A stretch of 64,000 nt of DNA from Kocuria rosea (GTDB lineage Bacteria > Actinomycetota > Actinomycetes > Actinomycetales > Micrococcaceae), in the NCBI RefSeq assembly GCF_006094695.1, contig NZ_CP035103.1, positions 124,001 through 188,000 of the forward strand. The letters run 5' to 3'. Shown in pieces: positions 27,161 through 35,270 of the stretch. Each line of letters opens with the position of its first letter. Position 1 is the stretch's first letter. A program made the position numbers and the translations under genes. The notes below the pieces were generated by a model. The model searched no databases. It worked only from the letters and a program-made list of their open reading frames with translations, and was not told where the DNA came from.

Positions 27161-28375
27161 ATGAGCCAGTTCGAGGACGCCCACGCCCTGCAGGAGATCT
27201 TCGGCCGCCCCGGCACGGGCCCGCTCGCCGGGGTGGTGGTGGCGGATCTCAGCCGCGTGCTCGCCGGCCCCTACTGCACCATGCTGCTGGCGGACATGGG
27301 CGCGACCGTCATCAAGATCGAGAGCACCGCCGGGGACGACGCCCGCGCATGGGTCCCGCCCCACCGGGACGGCGAGAGCACGTTCTTCCTCTCGGTCAAC
27401 CGCAACAAGCACTCCATCGCCCTGGACTTCTCGGACCCCGAGCAGCTCGCGGTCGTGGAGCGGATCATCGCCCGGGCGGACATCCTGGTGGAGAACTTCA
27501 AGCCCGGCGGCCTGGTGCGCTACGGCCTCGACTACGAGAGCGTCAGCGCCTGGCGCCCGGACCTCGTCTACGCCTCGATCACCGGCTTCGGCACCGCCGG
27601 CGGCGCCGACCTGCCCGGCTACGACCTCCTGGCCCAGGCCCTCTCCGGGATGATGAGCCTCACCGGCAGCCAGCACGGCGAGCCGTACCGGGCCGGCGTG
27701 GCCCTCTTCGACGTCATCACGGGCCTGCACGCCTCCACCGGCATCCTGGGCGCGTTCCACGAGCGGCAGTCCTCCGGGACGGGCCAGCACGTGGAGCTGA
27801 ACCTGCTGAGCTCGGCGCTGTCCGGGCTGGTCAACCAGTCCGCCGCCTACGTGGCCGGCGGCAGCGTCCCCACCCGGATGGGCAACGAGCACCCGAGCCT
27901 CTACCCCTACGAGCCCTTCCCCACCCGGGACAAGGACATGGTCATCGCGGTGGGCAACAACGGGCAGTTCGCGCGGCTGTGCCGGTGCCTCGGCGCGCCC
28001 GAGCTCGCCGAGGACGAGCGGTTCGCCACGGTGTCCGCCCGCAACGCCAACCGGGTGGAGCTGCGCCGGCTGATGATCGAGCGGCTCGCCGCCCGGGACG
28101 CCGAGGACTGGTTCGAGCTGCTCAAGGCGGTCAAGGTGCCCTGCGCCCCGATCCTGGGGGTGGACGAGGGCGTCCGGTTCGCGGAGGGCCTCGGCCTGGA
28201 CCCGGTGGTGCTGGCCGGGACGGGGGGCCGGGAGGTCCCCACGGTCCGCCACCCGGTCGACTTCAGCCGCACCCCGGTCGACTACACGCAGGCCCCGCCG
28301 CTGCTCGACGCGGACCGGGACCGAGTCCTGGCGTGGCTCGAGCGCGGCGAGCCCGCGGTCCGGCAGGCGTCGTGA
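27161..28375 (+). CDS. Class III (CaiB/BaiF) CoA-transferase, SUGCT-like
   Basis: Transfers CoA between carboxylic acids (404 residues). N-terminal fold signatures are PLAGVVVADLSRVLAGPYCTMLLADMGATVIKIE and LVENFKPGGLVRYGLDY, then DLPGYDLLAQALSGMMSLTG. The stretch from VELNLLSSALSG through GNEHPSLYPYEPF to AVGNNGQFARLC resembles mammalian succinyl-CoA:glutarate CoA-transferase more than formyl-CoA transferase. In FRC the catalytic Asp lies in MQD; the matching site here is S217, with E212 nearby. With gcdH across the promoter region, activation of glutarate using succinyl-CoA or acetyl-CoA is the best reading. Its stop overlaps the next start (GTGA). Confidence 0.85.
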   Translation: MSQFEDAHALQEIFGRPGTGPLAGVVVADLSRVLAGPYCTMLLADMGATVIKIESTAGDDARAWVPPHRDGESTFFLSVNRNKHSIALDFSDPEQLAVVERIIARADILVENFKPGGLVRYGLDYESVSAWRPDLVYASITGFGTAGGADLPGYDLLAQALSGMMSLTGSQHGEPYRAGVALFDVITGLHASTGILGAFHERQSSGTGQHVELNLLSSALSGLVNQSAAYVAGGSVPTRMGNEHPSLYPYEPFPTRDKDMVIAVGNNGQFARLCRCLGAPELAEDERFATVSARNANRVELRRLMIERLAARDAEDWFELLKAVKVPCAPILGVDEGVRFAEGLGLDPVVLAGTGGREVPTVRHPVDFSRTPVDYTQAPPLLDADRDRVLAWLERGEPAVRQAS

Positions 28376-28818
28376 GCGCCGTGCACACCACCGTGCTGCC
28401 CGTGCGCTGGTCCGACCAGGACCTGAACCGGCACGTCAACAACGCCCGCGTGGTCACCCTGATCGAGGAGGCGCGGCTCTCGGCGGTCGCCTCCTGGCTG
28501 GGGGAGGACGGCGTCCCGGACCCCGCCCGGCCGCGCGTGGTGGTCTCCCTGACGCTCGACTACCTGCGCTCCATCGACCACGGCCCCGAGCTCACGGCCC
28601 GCGCCTGGGTCTGCCGCCTCGGCCGGTCGTCCTACACGGTGGCCTACGAGCTGGTCCAGCACGGGCAGGTCGCGGTCCGCGCCCGGACGGTGCTCGTGCA
28701 GAAGGACCCGGCCACGGGCCGCTCCACCCCGCTGCCGGCGTCGGTGCGGGCCGCCCTGGAGGGCGTCGTCGTCCCGGAGCCGGAGCCGGAGCCGGACTCC
28801 GTGACCGTGCGTGCATGA
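28372..28818 (+). CDS. Hot-dog acyl-CoA thioesterase (4HBT/YbgC type)
   Basis: Small thioesterase of 148 residues, cytoplasmic. It has the family N-terminus VRWSDQDLNRHVNNARVVTLIEEAR, where the Asp of DQDLNRHVNN fits the catalytic position of the 4-hydroxybenzoyl-CoA thioesterase group, then VVVSLTLDYLRSI. The tail has a Glu-Pro repeat (PEPEPEPD). GTG 28372 overlaps the CoA-transferase stop, and its own stop overlaps the next ATG. It could hydrolyse stalled CoA esters and so free CoA, a common companion of such operons. Confidence 0.82.
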   Translation: MSAVHTTVLPVRWSDQDLNRHVNNARVVTLIEEARLSAVASWLGEDGVPDPARPRVVVSLTLDYLRSIDHGPELTARAWVCRLGRSSYTVAYELVQHGQVAVRARTVLVQKDPATGRSTPLPASVRAALEGVVVPEPEPEPDSVTVRA

Positions 28819-30272
28819 CCGCGTTCCGGAGGGGCCGGCCCGCCCTGCGGGCGCGGCGGATCGCCTATCCGGCGCTGCTGGCCACCACGGCGATGGGCAC
28901 GATGTCCTCGAATGTGATCAACGCGCCGCTGTACGTCATCCAGACGGACCTCGGCATGACGGCCCAGCAGTCGGTGCTGGCCGTGAGCGCCTTCACGGTG
29001 GCCATGGCCACCGCCGTCCCGCTCGCCGGCTGGCTCGGCGACCGGCTCGGGGTCAAGACCTTCCTGATCTCGGCGCTGGGCGTCATGGTCCTCGCGGAGC
29101 TCACGGCGGCCGCGGCGGCGGGCATGGAGTCGCTCGTGCTCGCCCGGATGGTGCAGGGCGCGGCGTGCAGCGCGATCCCGCCCTGCGTGCAGGCGGCCCT
29201 GGTCACCACCTGGCCGGAGCGGACCGCGCAGACCATGGGCGCGTGGGCCTCCGCCATCGGCGTGGGCCAGGCTGTGGGCCCGCCCTTCGGCGGTGTCCTC
29301 ACCGAGGCGCTGAGCTGGCGCTGGGTCTTCGTGGTGCACGCCGGGCTGGTGCTCGTGCTGATGGTCCTCCTGGTGGCGTTCATGCCCCGGATCGGGCGGC
29401 GGCGCCCGCCGATGCACGTGGCCGCGATGGTCTGGCTCGTCCTCGGCGGCGGCTCGACGGCCGCGGCCGTGGTGCTGGCCGGGCAGTCCGGCCCCTGGTC
29501 CTGGGCGGCGGCGAGCGCGGTCTGCGCGGTGCTCGGCTGGTGGCTGTTCGCCCACCTCTGCCGGCGCCGGGCCCGGCGGGCCGCGTCCGGGGCGACGTCC
29601 CCGCGGCCCCTGCTGGACCCGGCCCTGCTGCGGGACCCGGCCTACCTCACGGCAGCGGCCGGAGCGGGGCTGGCGATGGGGTCCATGGCGGTGGCCATCG
29701 TGGCCGTGCCCCTGTTCCTCGCCTCGGACCTGGACCTGGGCCCGGCCCGGATCGGCGCCGTGGTCTTCACCCTGGCGCTCGCCATGACGGCGGCGGGACC
29801 CGTCGCGGCGCGGGTGGGCCGCCGGCACGGCAGCGGCGTCCAGCTCGGCCGTGGGGTCCTGATCCTCGTGGTCGCCGCCCCGGTGGTCACGCTGGCCATG
29901 GTCTCGTCCGGTCTGGGAGTGGCCCACTGGGTGATCGTGTCCCTGGTGGTCCTGGGGCTCGTGCTCGCCGGGACCGGCATCGCCTTCGCCCAGAGCGCGG
30001 CGGCCACGGAGCTCCTGCTCTCGCCCGCCGGGGGCTCCGGGACCGCGATCGGCATCCACAACATGGTCCGCTTCCTCGCGATGGCCGTGGGCTACTCCGG
30101 GGTCTCCCTGGCGTGGGCCACCGGCGCCTCGCTCCTCGTCTTCCCCGCGGTCGCCCTGACCGCGCTGGGACTGCTCGCGATCCTGCGGGCCACCCGCCGG
30201 GAACGCCCGGCACCACCGACCACTCCGACCACCGCGGGTCCTGGGACCCGCCGACGAAAGGACCGACCATGA
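28815..30272 (+). CDS. MFS transporter, DHA2-like (about 14 helices)
   Basis: Major facilitator of 485 residues. Features are APLYVIQTDLGMTAQQSVLAVSAFTVAMATAVPLAGWLGDRLGVK (helices 1-2 and the first loop motif), RMVQGAACSAIPPCVQAALVTTWPERTAQTMGAW, and IGVGQAVGPPFGGVLTEALSWRWVF, typical of DHA2/EmrB proteins. Length suits 14 helices. It is coupled on both sides by ATGA overlaps to the thioesterase and to an acyl-CoA dehydrogenase. In this operon it may export an acid by-product or act as a second acid importer. Confidence 0.85.
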   Translation: MTAFRRGRPALRARRIAYPALLATTAMGTMSSNVINAPLYVIQTDLGMTAQQSVLAVSAFTVAMATAVPLAGWLGDRLGVKTFLISALGVMVLAELTAAAAAGMESLVLARMVQGAACSAIPPCVQAALVTTWPERTAQTMGAWASAIGVGQAVGPPFGGVLTEALSWRWVFVVHAGLVLVLMVLLVAFMPRIGRRRPPMHVAAMVWLVLGGGSTAAAVVLAGQSGPWSWAAASAVCAVLGWWLFAHLCRRRARRAASGATSPRPLLDPALLRDPAYLTAAAGAGLAMGSMAVAIVAVPLFLASDLDLGPARIGAVVFTLALAMTAAGPVAARVGRRHGSGVQLGRGVLILVVAAPVVTLAMVSSGLGVAHWVIVSLVVLGLVLAGTGIAFAQSAAATELLLSPAGGSGTAIGIHNMVRFLAMAVGYSGVSLAWATGASLLVFPAVALTALGLLAILRATRRERPAPPTTPTTAGPGTRRRKDRP

Positions 30273-31504
30273 CCACCATCTCCAGCGCCCCCTCGACCGA
30301 GGCCCCGGCCGCCGTCCGCGCGGGCGCCGCGACCTCCGACTACTTCCGGCTGGACGACGACCTGACGCCCGAGGAGATCGCGATCCGGGACCGGGTCCGC
30401 GAGTTCGCCCAGCAGCGCGTGCTGCCCGTGATCAACGACTACTGGGAGCGCGCCGAGTTCCCCTGGGAGCTGGTGCCCGGGCTGGCGGAGCTGGGCATCA
30501 TCGGCACCACCATCCAGGGCTACGGCTGCCCGGGGATGTCCCGCAAGGCCGCCGGGATGGTGGCCCGGGAGATGGCGAGGGCCGACGGCAGCATCAACAC
30601 GTTCCTGGGCGTGCACGGCAACCTGTGCATGGGGGCGCTGAACATGCTGGGGTCCGAGGAGCAGAAGCAGCGCTGGCTGCCGGCGATGGCGCGGCTGGAG
30701 AAGACCGGGGCCTTCGCCCTCACGGAGCCGGAGCACGGCTCGGACTCGGTGGCCCTGGAGACCTCCGCTCGCCGCGAGGGCGAGGAGTGGGTGATCGACG
30801 GGCACAAGCGCTGGATCGGCAACGGGGACGCGGCCGACGTCGTCGTCCTGTTCGCCCGCAACACCGAGGACGGGAAGGTCAACGCGTTCGTCGTGGAGAA
30901 GGACGACGACGGGAACCACCCGGCCGGGTACCGGCCCGAGGTGATCACCGGCAAGGTCGGCAAGCGCGCGATCCAGCAGGCCGACATCGTGCTCGAGGGC
31001 CTGCGGGTCCCGGCGGGCAATCGCCTCGAGAACTGCCGGTCCTTCAAGGACGTCTCCCGGGTGCTGCAGGCCACCCGCGGCGGCGCCGCGTGGGAGGCGG
31101 TCGGCCACGGCATGGCGGCCTTCGAGATCGCCGCCGACTACGCCGCGACACGGCAGCAGTTCGGCCGGGCCATCGGCGGCTACCAGCTGGTCCAGTCGCG
31201 GCTGGCCAACATGCTCAGCGAGCTCACCACCATGCAGCTGCTCTGCGACCGCATGGCCGAGCTCGCCGACCGCGGTCAGCTGTCCAACGCGCAGGCCTCG
31301 ATGGTGAAGATGGCCACGGCGCAGAAGGGCAAGTGGATCTGCAACGAGGCCCGGGACCTCCTGGCCGGCAACGGGCTGCTGCTCGAGAACCACGTCGTCC
31401 GGCACATGACGGACATGGAGGTGGTCTCCACCTACGAGGGCACCGACTCCATCCAGGCGCTGCTCGTGGGCCGGGACATCACCGGCATCTCGGCCTTCAG
31501 CTGA
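30269..31504 (+). CDS. Acyl-CoA dehydrogenase, GCDH-like paralogue without the glutarate Arg
   Basis: FAD-dependent acyl-CoA dehydrogenase (411 residues). Shared GCDH-clade features are IQGYGCPGMS, FALTEPEHGSDSVALET, LLAGNGLLLENHVVRHM and STYEGTDSIQALLVG, with the catalytic base at E390. Where GcdH has GLRTFVSVQ, this protein reads SINTFLGVH: the Arg that would bind a distal carboxylate is Asn. A mono-acid CoA ester is thus likelier than glutaryl-CoA. It is last in the operon and coupled to the MFS gene (ATGA). Confidence 0.88.
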   Translation: MTTISSAPSTEAPAAVRAGAATSDYFRLDDDLTPEEIAIRDRVREFAQQRVLPVINDYWERAEFPWELVPGLAELGIIGTTIQGYGCPGMSRKAAGMVAREMARADGSINTFLGVHGNLCMGALNMLGSEEQKQRWLPAMARLEKTGAFALTEPEHGSDSVALETSARREGEEWVIDGHKRWIGNGDAADVVVLFARNTEDGKVNAFVVEKDDDGNHPAGYRPEVITGKVGKRAIQQADIVLEGLRVPAGNRLENCRSFKDVSRVLQATRGGAAWEAVGHGMAAFEIAADYAATRQQFGRAIGGYQLVQSRLANMLSELTTMQLLCDRMAELADRGQLSNAQASMVKMATAQKGKWICNEARDLLAGNGLLLENHVVRHMTDMEVVSTYEGTDSIQALLVGRDITGISAFS

Positions 31505-31533
31505 GCATCCCCCCCTCGGCGAGGGGGCGGGGG

Positions 31534-32463
31534 TCACGGAGTGCCGGGCGCCGGGGCGGGCAGCGGGCCCCCGGGCGCGGGGAACACCGTCTCGGAGATC
31601 TCGATGACGGACTGCAGCGCCGGGTTGGCGTCCCCGCGGCGCCACAGGAGGCGGACCTCGACCGGCTTCTGCTCCTGCGTCAGCGGCTTGTAGACCACGC
31701 CCCGGGACGGCACGTTGTCCCGGACGCTGGAGAGGATGAGGGAGATGCCCATCCCGGCGCCCACGAGGACCACGAGCGTCCAGGAGTCCGGGGCCACCTG
31801 GACGATGCGCGGGACGAACCCCGCGTTCATCGCCAGGGTGTTGAGCCGGTTGGGCAGCGTGGCCCCCGCCCCGCCGGGCAGCACGATCCACGCCTCCCCG
31901 GCGAGGTCCTCGACGTCGACCGTCTCGCGGTCGGCCAGCGGGTGGCTCTCCGGGAGGGCGATGAGCAGCTCCTCGAGCGCGACCAGCCGGGAGCTGATCT
32001 CCGCGGGCAGGAAGTCCCACCGGCCGATCACGATGTCGAGGGAGTCGTCCAGGACCTTCTCCAGGCCCAGGTAGGAGAACTGCGAGCTGTAGAGCTCCAG
32101 GCTGATCCCGGGGCGACGGCGCCGGACCTGGCGCGCCAGTTCGCCCACCGCCTGGTTCACCGAGGCCCCGGCGAAGCCGAGCCGCACCCGCCCGGTCTCG
32201 CCCGCCTGGGACTTGCGGACCACGTCCTTCATGCGCTGCGCGAGCATCACCAGCTCCCGGGCCGGCTCGAGCAGGGCCTCGCCCTGCGGCGTCAGGGTCA
32301 CGTGGCGGGTGTTGCGCTCGAACAGGGTGGCGCCCAGCTCGGACTCCAGCTGCCGGATCAGGCGGCTGAGGGGCGGCTGCGCCATGTGCAGGCGCTTTGC
32401 CGCGCGGCCGAAGTGCAGCTCCTCCGCGACGGCGAGGAACGCCAGGGCCTTGTGGACTTCCAT
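31534..32463 (-). CDS. LysR-family transcriptional regulator
   Basis: 309 residues. N-terminal winged HTH: HKALAFLAVAEELHFGRAAKRLHMAQPPLSRLIRQLESELG and LFERNTRHVTLTPQGEALL. The effector domain starts with GRVRLGFAGASVN and resembles BenM/CatM-type receptors for small acids. The -10 box TAGTCT is followed by six bases and the ATG, so the mRNA may be leaderless. It converges on the acyl-CoA dehydrogenase operon and diverges from the truncated acetamidase gene. Control of glutarate catabolism, by analogy with LysR-type GcdR of pseudomonads, is inferred. Confidence 0.9.
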   Translation of the reverse strand: MEVHKALAFLAVAEELHFGRAAKRLHMAQPPLSRLIRQLESELGATLFERNTRHVTLTPQGEALLEPARELVMLAQRMKDVVRKSQAGETGRVRLGFAGASVNQAVGELARQVRRRRPGISLELYSSQFSYLGLEKVLDDSLDIVIGRWDFLPAEISSRLVALEELLIALPESHPLADRETVDVEDLAGEAWIVLPGGAGATLPNRLNTLAMNAGFVPRIVQVAPDSWTLVVLVGAGMGISLILSSVRDNVPSRGVVYKPLTQEQKPVEVRLLWRRGDANPALQSVIEISETVFPAPGGPLPAPAPGTP

Positions 32464-32469
32464 CCGGCC

Positions 32470-32475
32470 AGACTA
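32470..32475 (-). promoter_or_regulatory. -10 element of a leaderless lysR transcript
   Basis: TAGTCT on the minus strand, six bases before the ATG at 32463. This spacing puts the transcription start at or next to the start codon. The same hexamer and spacing occur before the DoxX gene at 35263. Confidence 0.5.
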
Positions 32476-32668
32476 GGTCGTGCCCGAGGGGCAGCACGGG
32501 AGTGCCGGCGTCGCAATTGTCATTTGTGGGGCTTGCCCGCCCGTCCGTGGCATGCTTCGTCTCGTTATGAGGATCGTCATGCTCCGGAAACACGACGTGC
32601 CCGATGCAGTAACACGCACTTCCTACCGTCGGAGCTGAACCGCTCGCCCCGCCCCCAAGGAGCAGCCC

Positions 32669-33517
32669 ATGACCGAGCACGCCGGACCAGGACCCGCGCC
32701 CGTGGTGCCGCACGCCCGGCGGCCGGTCCTCCGGGTGGTCGGCGGCACCGCTGCCGCCCCCGCCCGCCCCGAGCCCCTCCGCGCCGAGCCGGACCCCGAG
32801 GACGCCGCCCGGGCCCGCGCCGCGGCCGCGCGGGCCGCCCACCCCTCGTCCGGCCTGGGCGTCCCGGGCTTCCAGCGCCCGCAGCCGGGGGGTCCCGCGC
32901 AGGACGGACGCCCGGCGGCCGGGACCCCCGCGGCACCCCGGGCGGAGGAGGGGCACGACGTCCCCGCCCTCGACGGGCTCGGCCCGCACGTGGTCACCGG
33001 CGCGGTGCTCCTGCCGGCGGCCCGCTCCGGCGACGCGCTCAAGGTCGAGGTGCTCCGGGTCGCGGACCCCGGCGCGTCCGGCGGTCCGCTCGGGACCGGG
33101 TGCACCGCCTACCTGCCGGTCCGTGCGGACGGGACCGCCTTCTGCCCCCGGGAGCTCCACCGGGCCCTCGGCGCGGCCGGGCAGCCCCTGCGCGGCACCT
33201 TCCGGGTGACCGTGTGCCGGACCGGCGCCCAGGACGTGCCCGCCGTGGCGCACCGGCAGCCGTTCGCCGAGACCGACGAGCACTGGATCGTCGTCGGGCG
33301 CTCCGGGACGGAGGACGCCGACGAGCAGACGTTCTGCCTGACCGCGGCCATGCAGCAGGCCGTGCGGGCCGGGGTGGACTTCCTGGCCCGGGACCGCGGC
33401 ATGGACCGGCCCATCGCCCACGCCTATCTCTCCAGCGCCGCGGAGTTCGCCGTCACCCGGCTGGAGGACAGCTCCGCGGGCGCCCACGGCCGGATCCGCA
33501 AGGCCGACTTCCGCTGA
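32669..33517 (+). CDS. Acetamidase/formamidase-like protein lacking the central core
   Basis: 282 residues. Two parts match the neighbouring acetamidase/formamidase: residues 105-130 (GPHVVTGAVLLPAARSGD) and from about 144 to the end (TAYLPVRADGTAF, LRGTFRVTVC, HRQPFAETDEHWIVVG, MDRPIAHAYLSSAAEFAV, GRIRKADFR). The block between them, about 115 residues in the neighbour (its 190-307, with the conserved core and GGGNIDIRHLG), is absent. A 100-residue Pro/Ala/Arg-rich N-terminus replaces the signal peptide and first domain. RBS AAGGAGC. Probably not a working amidase; it may bind the full-length protein or be a decaying duplicate. Confidence 0.7.
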   Translation: MTEHAGPGPAPVVPHARRPVLRVVGGTAAAPARPEPLRAEPDPEDAARARAAAARAAHPSSGLGVPGFQRPQPGGPAQDGRPAAGTPAAPRAEEGHDVPALDGLGPHVVTGAVLLPAARSGDALKVEVLRVADPGASGGPLGTGCTAYLPVRADGTAFCPRELHRALGAAGQPLRGTFRVTVCRTGAQDVPAVAHRQPFAETDEHWIVVGRSGTEDADEQTFCLTAAMQQAVRAGVDFLARDRGMDRPIAHAYLSSAAEFAVTRLEDSSAGAHGRIRKADFR

Positions 33518-33848
33518 ATCAGCACCTCGCCACGGGTTCCGCCGACCCGCCCCGATCGATGTGCATTCGTAACCGTCATATTTCGCATGGGACATGCCGG
33601 ACCCCCCGGTGACCCCTACTGTGGGTGACGCAGGTCACGCGGGCGTCCGTGCGCGGTCCCGACAACGAGGTCGGGCTGTCGCCGCCGGTAGCACCACGGC
33701 CGGGGCGCCCGGTGACCTGTCCAACCCCCGCTCCCGCCCTCGGCGCTCGCCGTCACGGCCCGGAAACACGGGGACCCCGAACCGGAAACACGCTCTCCCT
33801 ATGGTCGTAGGCGTTCGAGAAAGCCGCCCCTGACCGCAGGAGACACCC
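33518..33848. other. 331-bp intergenic region with a CRP/GlxR-like site
   Basis: No gene is visible. It holds AT-rich bases around 33570-33590, a GTGA-N6-TCAC palindrome (33625-33638), and the RBS GCAGGAG of the exported acetamidase at its end. It most likely carries that gene's promoter. Confidence 0.5.
33625..33638. promoter_or_regulatory. CRP/GlxR-like palindrome
   Basis: GTGACGCAGGTCAC fits GTGA-N6-TCAC exactly. It lies 211 bp before the exported acetamidase/formamidase gene. It shares the form of the sites at 6244 and 41541. Confidence 0.5.
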
Positions 33849-35219
33849 ATGAGTGAGCACTTCGCCCGCCGCGCCGCCGACGAACTCCAGCGGGGTCTGG
33901 GGCGGCGCACCTTCTTCCGGGCGGCCACCGCCGTGGCCGCCGCCGGCGCGGTCACCGGCACCGGGGCCGGCGCGGCCTCCGCGGCCGTCCCGATGGGCGC
34001 CCAGCACCCGAAGGGCGGCCGCCCCGGCTTCCGGGGCTCCGTCCTGCAGCCCGGGAAGGGCAGGATCCCCGGGGACCACTACCTGCCCTCGGACGTGGAC
34101 AGTGTGCTGTGGGGCTACGTCCCGTCCGTGGACGCCGAGCCCTCGCTGCGCATGCGCTCGGGGCGCACGGTCACCATCGACGCCGTCTCCCACGAGGGGA
34201 TCCTCGAGGACCAGGGCCGGGACCCGGTGGAGTTCTTCGGCGCGCAGGGGGTCTCCCGCGCCCGGGTCCTGGACGACGCGGTGGAGATCGCCCGCGACTA
34301 CGACCGCACCGAGCGGGACTTCGACCGGGACGGCCCGCACGTGGTGACCGGCCCGGTGTTCGTCGAGGAGGCGCGGCCCGGGGACGTCCTGAAGATCGAG
34401 ACCCTGCACGCCGACCTGCGCGTGCCGTACGGGGTGGTCTCGAGCCGCCACGGCAAGGGCGCGCTGCCGGGCCCCGCCCGCGGCGGGCCGGTGGCCGACA
34501 TCCTCGTCGAGGACGTGCTGCCGACGGTGGGCACGGACGGCCGGTCCACGGGCAACCCGCAGGAGTACGGCAACGTCTCCACGTTCACCCCGGTGGAGCA
34601 CGGTCAGGGCGTCATGGCCGGCGGGGCCGTGCGGTTCCCGCTGCGCCCGTTCATGGGCATGATGGGCGTCGCATACCAGCAGGGCTCCGGGCCCACCGAC
34701 GACCTGCTCAACTCGATCCCGCCGACGCTGGGCGGCGGCAACATCGACATCCGCCACCTCGGCGTGGGCTCCACCTTCTACCTGCCCGTGCAGACGGACG
34801 GCGCCCTGTTCTACGTGGGGGACCCGCACATGGCCATGGGCGACGGCGAGGTGGCGCTCACCGCGATGGAGGGCTCGCTGCGCGGCACGTTCCGGCTCAC
34901 GGTCTGCAAGGCCGGGGAGGGGGACGCGCCCTCCGTGGCCCACTCCTACCCGTTCGCGGAGACGGACGAGCACTGGATCCCGATCGGGCTCTCCGACCCG
35001 GACGGCGCGGCCGGCGGGGGGCAGAACTCCGATCTCGACGTGGCGATGCGCCGGGCCGTGCTCAACGCCCTCGACTTCCTCGAGCAGGACAAGGGCATGG
35101 AGCGCGCCGTGGCCTACGCCTACCTCTCGGCCGCCGCGGACTTCGCCATCTCCCAGGTGGTGGACCGCACCGTGGGGGTGCACGGGCTGATCCGCAAGGC
35201 GGACTTCGACCGATCCTGA
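33849..35219 (+). CDS. Exported acetamidase/formamidase family protein (Tat signal)
   Basis: 456 residues. The N-terminus has a twin-arginine signal (GRRTFFRAA at 18-26, then a hydrophobic Ala-rich stretch to about 46), so a folded protein is exported. The FmdA/AmdA domain follows: GPHVVTGPVFVEEARPGDVLKIE, the PLRPFMGMMGVA core, GGGNIDIRHLGVGSTFYLPV, AHSYPFAETDEHW and a C-terminal AYAYLSAAADFAISQVVD. The family hydrolyses short amides such as formamide and acetamide to ammonia and acid. Export is unusual, because most members are cytoplasmic. RBS GCAGGAG before the ATG. It follows its truncated paralogue. Confidence 0.85.
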   Translation: MSEHFARRAADELQRGLGRRTFFRAATAVAAAGAVTGTGAGAASAAVPMGAQHPKGGRPGFRGSVLQPGKGRIPGDHYLPSDVDSVLWGYVPSVDAEPSLRMRSGRTVTIDAVSHEGILEDQGRDPVEFFGAQGVSRARVLDDAVEIARDYDRTERDFDRDGPHVVTGPVFVEEARPGDVLKIETLHADLRVPYGVVSSRHGKGALPGPARGGPVADILVEDVLPTVGTDGRSTGNPQEYGNVSTFTPVEHGQGVMAGGAVRFPLRPFMGMMGVAYQQGSGPTDDLLNSIPPTLGGGNIDIRHLGVGSTFYLPVQTDGALFYVGDPHMAMGDGEVALTAMEGSLRGTFRLTVCKAGEGDAPSVAHSYPFAETDEHWIPIGLSDPDGAAGGGQNSDLDVAMRRAVLNALDFLEQDKGMERAVAYAYLSAAADFAISQVVDRTVGVHGLIRKADFDRS

Positions 35220-35236
35220 GCCCGCGCTGTCGATTC

Positions 35237-35270
35237 GCGGGCATGACCTCTAGTCTGCGGGCATGACCTC
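35237..35270 (+). promoter_or_regulatory. Leaderless promoter and 14-bp direct repeat at the doxX-like start
   Basis: GCGGGCATGACCTC occurs twice (35237-35250 and 35257-35270), 20 bp apart. Between them lies TAGTCT (35251-35256), a -10 hexamer six bases before the ATG at 35263. The first repeat carries an ATG (35244) that opens only a 7-codon frame. Confidence 0.5.

Noticed and set aside
30092..33595. Open frame of more than 1,100 codons antisense to the second acyl-CoA dehydrogenase
   Set aside because: Low-complexity composition and full overlap with recognisable genes on the other frames.
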